This document shows, piece by piece, positions 32,064 through 40,428 of a stretch of DNA of 64,000 nt. The notes beneath the pieces are model-generated. The model ran no database searches. It was not told the DNA's origin and saw only the letters and a list, made by a program, of their open reading frames with translations. The DNA lies in NCBI GenBank assembly GCA_965371445.1, contig CBDUYN010000002.1, forward strand, positions 1 through 64,000, given 5' to 3'. The translations under genes were made by a program, and so were the position numbers. Within the stretch, counting starts at the first letter, position 1, and the number at the start of each line of letters is the position of its first letter. Origin of the DNA: DASWIG01 sp965371445 (GTDB lineage Bacteria > Acidobacteriota > Thermoanaerobaculia > Multivoradales > J023).

Positions 32064-33932
32064 TTATTCCTCGAAGGGCTCGGGGTGTCCCGTCGCGCTG
32101 GCGACGCGCAGCAGGAGCTCTCCGGAGTGCACGAGCTGGCGCATGCGGCGGATGTCGTCGTCGAGCGGACGGTCGGCGAGCACGGGGGCGACGGTGGCAC
32201 GGATGGCGAGGTAGGCGGCGCGGGTACCGCCGCCCAGCTCGTCGGCGAGCCGCTCGCGGTTCTCCGGCCGTACGGCCGAGCGGAACCGCTCGTCCTCCTC
32301 CGCCACCCGCTCCGGGCCCTCGTGGGCGGCGACCGGACCGGGGATCTCGTCTTCGGCCGCGGTCTCCGAGCCGGCGCGTGGAAAGTAGCGCAGGCCGAGG
32401 CGCCACTCGACGCCCTGGGCCGCCACCATGAGCTCGATGCCGAGCGCCGCCTCGACGTTCGCGAGCACCGTCCGGAGCTTGCGCGCCGCGGTCGCGGCCA
32501 TGGCGACGTGGTCCTCGACGTTCGCCGCCGTCGGGATCGAGTCAACCGAGGCGGGATGCGCGAGGACCTTGTTCTCGCTGACCAGGCTCGCGGCCGAGTA
32601 CTGGGTGATCATGAGCCCGGAATTGAGCCCCCGGCGCGCCACGAGATTGGCCGGCATGTTGCGGTTGTGGCGGGCGTCCAGGAGCATCTGGGTACGCCGC
32701 TCCGAGACGTTGGCCAGCTCCGCCACCGCGATCGTCAGGAAGTCCGCCGCCACCGCGATCGGCTGGCCGTGGAAGTTGCCCGCCGAGTAGGAGACCCGGT
32801 CGTGCCCGTCGTAGGACGGCGGCCAGTTGGCCTCGAAGCGGAAGTCCCACGGCTTCTCGCCGGGAAAGAAGAGCGGATTGTCGGTGGCGGCGTTCACCTC
32901 GCGCCGAACGATCTTTCTCGCGTAGGCGATGGCGTCGCGCGTCGTGCCGTGGACCGCCGGCGCGCAACGCACCGAGTACGGGTCCTGGACCGCGGCCGCC
33001 GCCTGGTCGACGAGGCGGCTCGTCTCGATCAGCCGCCGGATGTTCGCCGCCGAGGCGATCTGTCCCTTCTGGCCACGCGCCTCGTGGACCTTGGGGTCAA
33101 AAGCGCGGGCGCAGCCACAGAGAGCCTCCAGGGTGAGGGCGCAGGCGACGTCGGCGGTGGTCGCCGCCTGCGCGGCGTCGTGGACGGCCAGCGCCAGTAG
33201 CGCCGTCGAAAAAGTGGCTCCGTTCGACAGCGCCAGACCCTCCTTGTAGCTCGGCCGCACCGGCTCGCAGCCGAGGTCGGCCGCAAGTCCCGCGGCCTCC
33301 TTGAGCTCGATCGAGCGTCCGTCGACGTCGCCCGGGGCGCTAGTGACGTAGTAGCGCCCCTCGCCCAAGAACACCGCGAAGAGATGCGCCAGCGGGCAGA
33401 GGTCGCCCGAGGAGCCCAGCGAGCCGCGCACCGGCACGAGAGGCACCACCCCGGCGTGCAGCATGGTGACGAGGCAGTCCACGAGCTTCGTGCGTACGCC
33501 CGAGTGTCCTTTCAGGAAGGCGTTGATGCGAATCAGTAGCGCTCCCCGAACCACCTCGGCCGGGAAGTAGTTGGCCAGGTCGTCGGCGTCCGAGCTCTCC
33601 CCGACGCCGACCGAATGGGAGAGCAGGAGGTTTTGCTGCAGCGTTTCGAGATCCTCGGGCGGCACCGGGATGCTCTTGAACTCGCCGAAACCGGTGGTGA
33701 CGCCGTAGTCCTGGGCCAGCCTTCCCTCGGTCTCACCGGCGAGCCAGCGGGCGTACTCCTCGCGGTAGCGCTCGACGACCTCTTCGATCTGGCGCCGGCC
33801 GCGCCTGAGCCGCTCTCGGGCCTCTCCGTCGATCGTGACGGTGAGGCGGGGGTCGCGGGCGACGCGAGCCACGTCCTCGACGAGGAGCGAGTCGCCGTCC
33901 AGGACGATCGCGGGAAGCGGCCGGTCGTTCAA
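32064..33932 (-). CDS. hutH: histidine ammonia-lyase-like MIO enzyme
   Basis: I start it at TTG 33932, which overlaps the hisS stop (TTGA) and has GGAGGA six bases upstream. Residues 76-83 read YGVTTGFG, containing the catalytic Tyr of the MIO-lyase family. Ser-His at 105-106 (LLLSHSVGVGE) fits histidine over aromatic substrates. The MIO-forming triad reads S-S-G (174-176 in GSLGSSGDL) rather than the usual A-S-G. Further conserved parts are DPYSVRCAPAVHG and DNPLFF. At 622 residues it is about 110 longer than ordinary HutH, with an acidic insertion before the C-terminal GTRAAYLAIR segment. It would convert histidine to urocanate and ammonia in the cytoplasm. No other hut genes are nearby. 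Confidence 0.8.
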   Translation of the reverse strand: MNDRPLPAIVLDGDSLLVEDVARVARDPRLTVTIDGEARERLRRGRRQIEEVVERYREEYARWLAGETEGRLAQDYGVTTGFGEFKSIPVPPEDLETLQQNLLLSHSVGVGESSDADDLANYFPAEVVRGALLIRINAFLKGHSGVRTKLVDCLVTMLHAGVVPLVPVRGSLGSSGDLCPLAHLFAVFLGEGRYYVTSAPGDVDGRSIELKEAAGLAADLGCEPVRPSYKEGLALSNGATFSTALLALAVHDAAQAATTADVACALTLEALCGCARAFDPKVHEARGQKGQIASAANIRRLIETSRLVDQAAAAVQDPYSVRCAPAVHGTTRDAIAYARKIVRREVNAATDNPLFFPGEKPWDFRFEANWPPSYDGHDRVSYSAGNFHGQPIAVAADFLTIAVAELANVSERRTQMLLDARHNRNMPANLVARRGLNSGLMITQYSAASLVSENKVLAHPASVDSIPTAANVEDHVAMAATAARKLRTVLANVEAALGIELMVAAQGVEWRLGLRYFPRAGSETAAEDEIPGPVAAHEGPERVAEEDERFRSAVRPENRERLADELGGGTRAAYLAIRATVAPVLADRPLDDDIRRMRQLVHSGELLLRVASATGHPEPFEE

Positions 33933-35392
33933 CTCTCGTCCTCCTCGATCCGGGCGAGCATCTCGCGCACCCCGGCGACGAGGTCGCCGCGTGGCACCTC
34001 GCGTTGGCCGGCGCGCTCGGCCAGCCACGCGTCGCGGCCGTCGATCTCCGACGACAGCTGCCGTCCGGCGTCCATGTCTTTTAACGTCACCACGCCGCGC
34101 GCTTTCTCGTCCTCGCCCATCAGGAGCGCCACGGGGACGAGCCACTTGTCGGCGTAGGCGAGCTGCTTGCCCACCTGGCGCGCCGAGCCGACGTAGAGCT
34201 CGGCCGGAACGCCGGCGCGGCGCAGCTCCCAGGTGATCGCCATGTAGTCCTCGACGAGCCCCTTGTCGAGGCGAGTCACGAGGACCTTGGCCGTCGACTT
34301 GCGGCCACCGGCCTTGCCCAGGTGGACGAGGGCCGCCAGCAGCCGGTCGACGCCGATCGACGCGCCCACCGCCGGCACCTCCTCGCCGAGGAAGCGTTTC
34401 ACCAGGGCGTCGTAGCGTCCGCCGCCGAAGACCGAGCCGAACTGCGGCGCCTCGGTGAGGTGGGCCTCGAAGACCGGACCCGTGTAGTAGGCGAGGCCGC
34501 GGGCGATCGAGAGGTCGAGCAGAGCCCGGCGGTCGTCGTAGCCGAGGGCCGTCAGGTGGCTGGAGATCCGGGCGACGAGGTCGATCTCCGGCGTCGCTTC
34601 GCCGATGCCCGAAAAAAGCTCGCGAAGCTCCGCGACGACGTCGTCGCGGCGCTCGGCCCGGATCGCCAGGAACCGTTCGATCTTCTCGACGTGTCCCGCT
34701 TCCAGGCCGACGCCCCGGATCGGGTCGCCCGACTCGTCGACGTAGCCCGTGGTCAGCTCCTTGCGGACTTTTTCGATGCCGATCTTCTCCAGCTTGTCGA
34801 GGACGCGAAAGACGTCGGGCCCCAGCTCGCTCGGGATCCCGGCGTAGAGAAGCAGCGCCCCCAAGAGCCCGCGGCTCGAGAAGCGGACGACGTAGCCGCC
34901 CACCCCGAGGGCGTCGAGCGTGTCGCACATGCCGGCGATGATCTCGGTGTCGGCGATCTCGGAGGTCGTGCCGACGGAGTCGAGGTCGAATTGGGTGAAC
35001 TCGCGGAAGCGTCCCGGCTCGGGCTTGTCGCAGCGCCACACCTGGGCGACCTGGTAGCGCCGAAAGGGGCGTCCGAGCTCCTGGCGGTGCTGGGAAAAGA
35101 AGCGCGCCAGGGGGACGGTCAGGTCGAAACGCAGGCCGAGCTCTTCGCCTTCGCGGTTGGTGACGGTGAAAATCGAGCTCTGGGTCTCCTCGCCCGGGCT
35201 TGAGCCGATCAGCACGTCGAGGTACTCGACGGCGGGGGTCGCGAGCGGCAAGAAGCCGTAGCTCTCGTAGACGCCGCGGATCTTCGAGATCATCCACTGC
35301 CGGGCCAGGAGCTGGTCAGGCGGCAAATCGCGCAGGCCGCGGGACGTGCGCGGCTGGACGCGCTTCGGTTTCTTCTTCTCGCGCTTGGCCAT
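33929..35392 (-). CDS. hisS: histidyl-tRNA synthetase
   Basis: The ATG at 35392 begins MAKREKKKPKRVQPRTSRGLRDL. The last part is the usual HisRS N-terminus, whereas the in-frame extension upstream is low-complexity. Class II motifs follow: motif 2 YQVAQVWRCDKPEPGRFREF (about 118-137), DLTVPLARF just before it, the histidine-specific loop RGLAYYTGPVFEA (about 309-321) and motif 3 GASIGVDRLL. A C-terminal anticodon-binding domain (PAELYVGSARQVGKQLAYA) completes 487 residues. It charges tRNA-His. It leads an unusual operon whose next gene encodes an enzyme that destroys histidine, with a 4-base overlap. Confidence 0.92.
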   Translation of the reverse strand: MAKREKKKPKRVQPRTSRGLRDLPPDQLLARQWMISKIRGVYESYGFLPLATPAVEYLDVLIGSSPGEETQSSIFTVTNREGEELGLRFDLTVPLARFFSQHRQELGRPFRRYQVAQVWRCDKPEPGRFREFTQFDLDSVGTTSEIADTEIIAGMCDTLDALGVGGYVVRFSSRGLLGALLLYAGIPSELGPDVFRVLDKLEKIGIEKVRKELTTGYVDESGDPIRGVGLEAGHVEKIERFLAIRAERRDDVVAELRELFSGIGEATPEIDLVARISSHLTALGYDDRRALLDLSIARGLAYYTGPVFEAHLTEAPQFGSVFGGGRYDALVKRFLGEEVPAVGASIGVDRLLAALVHLGKAGGRKSTAKVLVTRLDKGLVEDYMAITWELRRAGVPAELYVGSARQVGKQLAYADKWLVPVALLMGEDEKARGVVTLKDMDAGRQLSSEIDGRDAWLAERAGQREVPRGDLVAGVREMLARIEEDES

Positions 35393-35410
35393 CGGCTCAG
35401 GGGTCTCTCT

Positions 35411-35455
35411 CCGGAAACGGACGGCCTCGGCGGCCGTCCGGAGAAAGGGAGTATA
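35411..35455 (-). promoter_or_regulatory. hisS leader: -10 box and strong hairpin
   Basis: On the minus strand TATACT (35450-35455) could be a -10, although no good -35 is visible 17 bases upstream. Right after the expected start comes a perfect 9-bp stem (CGGACGGCC/GGCCGTCCG, within 35418-35440) with a short loop, followed by GTTTCCGGAGAGAG and the hisS ATG. It could be an attenuator, an RNA-stability hairpin or a regulator site. Confidence 0.4.
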
Positions 35456-35578
35456 CGCGTTTTGCCCGGGACGCGCGCCGGATCTTTCGGCGCGCCGCCA
35501 GAGGTCGTAGAGGCGGCGCCCGGGGGAACCGCTTCCACTGGATCTGAAGTGCCGGCTCACCGCGCCCTTGTCGCACGG

Positions 35579-35896
35579 ATGCCGACTCGTGTAAGCTTGG
35601 TACCAGGCCAGCGAGGGACCAACAAGCTCATAGCCGAGTACGGCGACCGACTCGTGCGGGTGCGTTACCGGTACGACGAGCCGACGCCCCAGAGCTTCAA
35701 GACGATGGAGCTGATCGTCGAGGCGGGCTCGGCGGCGGCTCCGGCCGATTCGCCGGATCGCCGGCCGCCCGCGAGCCGCCGAATCATCGACCTGCCCGTG
35801 CGGCCGCTCATGGTGCTCATCGGCGGCCATGGCGTTGGAAAGACCTCATTGCTCGACGCCCTTTCCTGCTCTCGGCGTCGGCTGCGGGAGGACTGA
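35579..35896 (+). pseudogene. small element-associated protein fused to a truncated AAA ATPase start
   Basis: The first ~60 residues (MPTRVSLVPGQRGTNKLI, then RLVRVRYRYDEP and KTMELIVEAG) match a short uncharacterised protein that I associate with accessory islands. The same frame then continues into LPVRPLMVLIGGHGVGKTSL, the beginning of an AAA/SMC-like ATPase with a Walker A at about residues 86-93, and stops 15 codons later. Nothing of Walker B or the ABC signature follows. It looks like a deletion scar joining two genes. Upstream in-frame codons from 35462 add only low-complexity text. Confidence 0.5.
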
Positions 35897-35939
35897 GCAG
35901 CAAGCTCTCAGAAACTCGGCGGCGTGACCAGCATCTTGA

Positions 35940-36210
35940 CTCCTTGTCGAAGGGAAAACCGAGACAGCCTTCCTGCCTATCTTGCGGGCCTTTCTGAGCC
36001 GACATCTGGCGAGGAAAATGCCAAAGTTCGACCCGCTGCCCTACGACGGGCGGATACCGACCGGCGACGAGCTAAAACGCGTGGTAGAGCGTTTACTGAA
36101 TGATAGCCTAGGCCAGCGGACCACGTGATCGCGCTCACCGACGTCTACACCGGCACCCAACCTCCCGATTTCCCTACGGCACCCGATGCAAAGGCCCTAC
36201 GCGTGAACGG
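35940..36210 (+). pseudogene. DUF4276-family (TOPRIM-like) protein, frameshifted remnant
   Basis: One frame reads LLVEGKTETAFLPILRAFL then KMPKFDPLPYDGRIPTGDEL and RVVERLL, ending at a stop at 36126-36128. The next frame takes over with DHVIALTDVYTGTQPPDFP and APDAK. The VEG-x-TE opening and the ALTDVYTG-x-PPDF block are what I recall of DUF4276 proteins, so a one-base shift near 36118-36124 breaks the gene and the rest is lost after ~36210. DUF4276 genes commonly follow an AAA ATPase gene in candidate defence pairs. The truncated Walker A ORF just upstream fits that pair. Confidence 0.6.
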
Positions 36211-36366
36211 CAAGCCTGGTGGGAAGCTCCAGCACGGGAAGACCACGTCGCGAACGCCTCGAAGGAGCTTCCCGAACGCCTCGACGACGGCAGCGAGGTC
36301 GTCGCCAGCCGGGCGGGCTCGCAAGGGTTGCGCGACCTCGTCGTCTGAGGACGAGATCCCGCCGGC

Positions 36367-36954
36367 TCACTGCCGCTCGTAGACGATCTCCATCGACTTC
36401 ACCATCTCGCCGCCGGGCCCCGGCATGTAGAACTCGTTGATCTCCTTGCCCTCCTCGCGGTGGATCTCGATGCGCATGGGGATCTTCTTGCCCGCCATCG
36501 GCTCGGAGACTTCGCCCTTCAGGGTGCCCTTGCCGGTCGCCTCGTCCATGGTCCCTTCCAGGGTGATGACGCCCGTCGACATGTTGTCGAACCAGGTGCC
36601 CCAGTACTTGCCGGTGACGTTGTCGTAGCCGGTGTGGCCGACCCCCTCGAAGGGCATCCCCATGAAGTCCAACTTGAAGGTCTCTTTGAGCACCCGGCCG
36701 CCCAGGAGCAGCGTCCGTTCCATGGTCCCCTCGCTTTTCATCGGCGGCGCGGACGGGTCCGTCCACATCGTCATGGTCGTCTTCCAAGTACCAACCTGCT
36801 CAGCGAGGAAGGCGTGTTGGCTGCCGGGGGTCATGGCCTTCATCATGGCCGCCTCCTCGGCGGAGGGCTGCTCCTCTTGGGCGGCGAGCGGTACGACGAG
36901 CATGAGCCCCAAGATCAGACAGAGAGCAGGCGGGTACGTCCTCGAAGTCTTCAT
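36367..36954 (-). CDS. DUF1579 family secreted protein
   Basis: AGGAGA seven bases before ATG 36954 sets the start. A signal peptide (PPALCLILGLMLVVPLAAQ) precedes the DUF1579 domain, recognised by FLAEQVGTWKTTMTMWTDP, LGGRVLKE, GHTGYDNVTGKYWGTWFDN and a C-terminal MEIVYER. The 195-residue length suits the family. The fold is a lipocalin-like beta barrel of unknown role, presumably periplasmic. It is divergent from the sensor kinase gene at 37222 and has no operon partner on its strand. Confidence 0.8.
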   Translation of the reverse strand: MKTSRTYPPALCLILGLMLVVPLAAQEEQPSAEEAAMMKAMTPGSQHAFLAEQVGTWKTTMTMWTDPSAPPMKSEGTMERTLLLGGRVLKETFKLDFMGMPFEGVGHTGYDNVTGKYWGTWFDNMSTGVITLEGTMDEATGKGTLKGEVSEPMAGKKIPMRIEIHREEGKEINEFYMPGPGGEMVKSMEIVYERQ

Positions 36955-37221
36955 CAGCGAGTCTCCTTTCCTGGTCGGGTTGTGGGCACCGATCGTACCA
37001 CGAAGAGCTTCAGAGGTCGCCTTTGAGCGCGGCGAGATCGAGGCGATTCCGGGCGAGCAGGTCATCGCCGAGCTCCGGGCTCGCCAAACGGCAGGTAGCG
37101 CAGGTGGTTACGGGGCTTGGCCTCCGTCGTCCTGGTGTCGGCCCGCCTGAGCTGGTACCATGGCCCGGCCGGCACGAGAAGGTTTGTCTTTTTCGATCGC
37201 GCCCTGAAATCGAAACGATCC

Positions 37222-40200
37222 GTGTCCATTCGCTGCCAACGTCTCCATTCCCCCTCCTCCGCGTGGCTGCGCCGGATCGGCACCGGCGTCCTGACGGCGG
37301 TCCTAGGAGCCGGTGCGGTTGACGCCATCGATCCCGCGAAAAGCCTCGACCAGCTCGTCCGCAAGTCGTGGACGACCGCCGACGGCTTGCCGCAGAATTC
37401 AGTCACCGACATCGTCCAGACGCATGACGGCTACCTCTGGGTCGCCACCTTCGGCGGCATGGCGCGTTTTGACGGCGTGCGGTTCACGATTTTCGACGTC
37501 GCGACGTCGCCGGGCCTGCGGTCGAATCGCATCACGGCGCTTCACGAGGACGCCGCCGGCGTCTTCTGGGTGGGAACCGAGCAGGGCTTCGTCTGCCGCC
37601 GGCAAGAGGACGGATTCGACTGCCTGGGACCGGAGGACGGCCTGCCCCGCGGGGTGGTCTGGAGCCTGCAGGACGACCAGGACGGCAACCTGTGGATCGC
37701 GACCGGGGGGGAGCTCGGGCGTCTCTCCGACGGCCGGATCCGGGGTTTCGAGGAAGGTGGCGTCCTACGTGGGCCCTTTGGCGGTCTGGCCCTCGACTGC
37801 GAGGGCCACCTCTGGGTCGGGGTGGGAGGCGGTCTGGCGCGATGGCTCGGTGACGGCTTCGCCTTCGAGCCCATTCCTCTTCTTTCCGCGAACTTGGCCC
37901 CTGACGACGTCATCTTCGAGCCGCGGGGCGCCTGGCTGTCCGTCTCGAACGCCGTCCTGAGGCTCCAAGACGGCGAGGCCCGGTTGGCGTCCGAGGCTGC
38001 GGAGTCCAAGTCATACGGGGAGCTCTTGCGCGACCGCGACGGCAACGTGTGGTTCGCCGGCGACGGCGTCGGCCGGCTGCGCGCCGGCAGCCTGGTCGAC
38101 GACGGAGACCGTGTGATGCCCAATCGCACGACCGTGCGCTCCCTCTTCGAGGATCGTGAGGGCAATCTCTGGATCGGCACTACCGGTTTCGGCCTTCACC
38201 TGCTGCGCGACGGCATCTTCTCAAGCTACGCGGTCCCCTCCTCCTCAGGGAGCGGTGGAATCGTCGAGTCGGCGGCCGGGAAGATTCTTTTCGGCACCCA
38301 GTGCCTGGGTTTGCATCTGCTGGCTGGAGAAGAGGTCTCGCGCGTCGAGCATCCCAAAGGGCATCTCGACTGTGTAGCCGCTCTTCTCGAGGACCGGCAA
38401 GGGCGACTCTGGGTAGGGGCCGCGGCTCTCGGACGACGCGACGGACGACGCTGGACGATCTTCTCGGCCGAGGACGGCGCCTACGCCGGCGGCCCGGTGC
38501 TGGCGCTTTACGAAGATCGCCAGGCCACCGTCTGGATCGGCTCCAGGGACGGCCTGGCGAGCTTCGACCACGGCCGCTTTACGGTCTACTCGCCGCGCGA
38601 TGCAGGGACGAAGGACATCCGCTTCATCACCGACGACAGCCGGGGGAACCTCTGGACCGCCGGTCCGCAGGGTCTGACGCGTTTTGCAGGAGGAGAGATC
38701 GCACCCCACGCGGCGCGGCATTTCACCATCGCCGACGGCTTGCCCCACAACTTCGTGCGAGCCCTCTACGAGGATGGCGACGGCGGCCTGTGGGCCGGGA
38801 CCTATGGCGGCGGGATCGCCCATCTCGACCTCGAGAACGACACCGTCACCGTCCTGAGCAGCGACCACGGACTGCCTGAGAACGCGGTGTCGTCGATCCT
38901 GGAAGACGACGCCGGAAACTTCTGGCTGAGCGGCAACCGGGGAATCACCCGACTGCAACGCGCGGAGGCCGAGGCCTTTGTCCGCGGCGAGATCGGCCGC
39001 GTCCATGCGGTCCTCTACGACGAGGCCGAGGGCATAGTTCCCAGCGAGACCAACGGCGGCTTTCAGCCGGCCGCCTGGAAGGGAAGCGACGGGCGAATCT
39101 GGTATCCGACGATTCGCGGCATCACGGTCGTCAACCCGCGAAAGCTCCGCCTCGGCGAGCCGCCACCGGTCGCCATCGAGCGCGTCCACGTCGGCGATCG
39201 GCGCCTCGATCCGGGCCAACGGGCGGTGATCCCGCCGGGCGACTGGCGCCTGGAGATCGAGTATACGGGCCTCCAGCTCGGGCTCCCCGGGGAGACCCAG
39301 TTCCGCTATCGCCTGGTGGACCATGACGAGGACTGGATCGAGGTGCTCGACCGGCGCACGGCCTACTACACCCGGATCCCGCCTGGCACCTATCGCTTCG
39401 AGGTCACGGCGGCGGCCTACGCCGGAGGAGCCTGGAACGCCGAGCCGGCGACTTTTGACGTCGTCTTCGAGCCCTTCGTCTACCAGACCTGGTGGTTTCG
39501 CCTCGCGACCGTCCTGGCCGCCGCCGGTCTCCTGGCGCTCATCGTGCGCCTCCGCGGGATGCGTCGCCACGCCGCGGAGCTCCATTCGATCATCACCGAG
39601 CTCGAGGCACGAAACGCCGAGATGGAACGGTTCACCTATACGGTCTCCCACGACCTCAAGTCGCCTCTCGTCACCATCCGGGGATTTCTCGGGCTCCTCA
39701 AGCAAGACATCGAGGCCGGGGACCGCCAGCGCGCCAACGAGGACATGGACCGGATCCGCCACGCCAGCCAGCATATGGCCGACCTCCTCCAGGACCTCCT
39801 CGAGCTCTCGCGGGTCGGCCGGCAGATCAACCCGCCGCAGCAGGTCTCGTTGTCCGATCTCGCCCACGAGGCGAAGGAGCTGATCGCCGGGCCACTCGCC
39901 GAGCGGCAGGTCGAGGTCACGATCGCCGGCGACCTGCCGGTCGTGACGGGCGATCGCCGACGCCTTCTTGAGGTCTTTCAAAACCTTCTCGAGAACGCGG
40001 TCAACTTCATGGGCTCGACACCGGAGCCACGGATCGAGATCGGCCGGCGCGAAGATGGCGACGAGACGATCGTCTTCGTGCGCGACAACGGCCTGGGTAT
40101 CGCACCCGAGTATCACGACAAGGTCTTCGGTCTTTTCGACCGGCTCGATGCGGAAACCGAAGGCACCGGCATTGGGCTGGCGCTGGTCAAGCGGATCGTC

Positions 40201-40299
40201 GAGCTCCACGGCGGACGTATCTGGGTCGAGTCTCCCGGCCGCGGTCACGGCAGTACCTTTTGCTTCAAGCTGCCGCGTCAGCCAGCGGCCGGCAAATGA
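37222..40299 (+). CDS. sensor histidine kinase with Reg_prop propeller, Y_Y_Y domain and one membrane helix
   Basis: I prefer GTG 37222, which yields an N-terminal export signal (RRIGTGVLTAVLGAGAVDA). In-frame TTG/GTG codons upstream (37117, 37135) are alternatives. Residues ~45-640 carry repeated W-V/I-G/A-T-x-x-G-x-x-R blades (WVATFGGMARFDG, WIGTTGFGLHLL), a periplasmic two-component propeller. A Y_Y_Y domain (QFRYRLVDHDEDWIEV, ~690-760) and a helix (FRLATVLAAAGLLALIVRL) follow. The cytoplasmic part has HisKA with phosphoacceptor His in SYTVSHDLKSPL-like text (read VSHDLKSPL) and HATPase_c (DNGLGIAPEY, GTGIGLALVKRI). There is no receiver or DNA-binding domain, so a separate response regulator is needed. 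None is encoded in the window. Confidence 0.88.
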   Translation: MSIRCQRLHSPSSAWLRRIGTGVLTAVLGAGAVDAIDPAKSLDQLVRKSWTTADGLPQNSVTDIVQTHDGYLWVATFGGMARFDGVRFTIFDVATSPGLRSNRITALHEDAAGVFWVGTEQGFVCRRQEDGFDCLGPEDGLPRGVVWSLQDDQDGNLWIATGGELGRLSDGRIRGFEEGGVLRGPFGGLALDCEGHLWVGVGGGLARWLGDGFAFEPIPLLSANLAPDDVIFEPRGAWLSVSNAVLRLQDGEARLASEAAESKSYGELLRDRDGNVWFAGDGVGRLRAGSLVDDGDRVMPNRTTVRSLFEDREGNLWIGTTGFGLHLLRDGIFSSYAVPSSSGSGGIVESAAGKILFGTQCLGLHLLAGEEVSRVEHPKGHLDCVAALLEDRQGRLWVGAAALGRRDGRRWTIFSAEDGAYAGGPVLALYEDRQATVWIGSRDGLASFDHGRFTVYSPRDAGTKDIRFITDDSRGNLWTAGPQGLTRFAGGEIAPHAARHFTIADGLPHNFVRALYEDGDGGLWAGTYGGGIAHLDLENDTVTVLSSDHGLPENAVSSILEDDAGNFWLSGNRGITRLQRAEAEAFVRGEIGRVHAVLYDEAEGIVPSETNGGFQPAAWKGSDGRIWYPTIRGITVVNPRKLRLGEPPPVAIERVHVGDRRLDPGQRAVIPPGDWRLEIEYTGLQLGLPGETQFRYRLVDHDEDWIEVLDRRTAYYTRIPPGTYRFEVTAAAYAGGAWNAEPATFDVVFEPFVYQTWWFRLATVLAAAGLLALIVRLRGMRRHAAELHSIITELEARNAEMERFTYTVSHDLKSPLVTIRGFLGLLKQDIEAGDRQRANEDMDRIRHASQHMADLLQDLLELSRVGRQINPPQQVSLSDLAHEAKELIAGPLAERQVEVTIAGDLPVVTGDRRRLLEVFQNLLENAVNFMGSTPEPRIEIGRREDGDETIVFVRDNGLGIAPEYHDKVFGLFDRLDAETEGTGIGLALVKRIVELHGGRIWVESPGRGHGSTFCFKLPRQPAAGK

Positions 40300-40316
40300 C
40301 CTTCTGCCGTCCGCAA

Positions 40317-40369
40317 CGAAAGCCCTGGCGCCGCTCGGCGGCGGATCGGCGAGCTTCAACGGCCAGGGC
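40317..40369 (-). terminator. probable terminator of the M16 gene
   Basis: GCCCTGGC (40322-40329) and GCCAGGGC (40362-40369) form an 8-bp stem with a 32-base loop that can itself fold. On the minus strand it is followed by TTTCGTT, a weak T-tract. It lies in the convergent gap between the kinase and M16 genes and resembles the long-loop terminator at 26681-26740. Confidence 0.4.
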
Positions 40370-40428
40370 GCTGAGGAGCTGCTCGGCCCTTGGGTCACCC
40401 CCAAGCCGCGGCCCGGGGCTCGTCTTGC

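Noticed and set aside
34322..35203. A 293-codon plus-strand frame opposite hisS
   Set aside because: hisS on the minus strand has all class II synthetase motifs.
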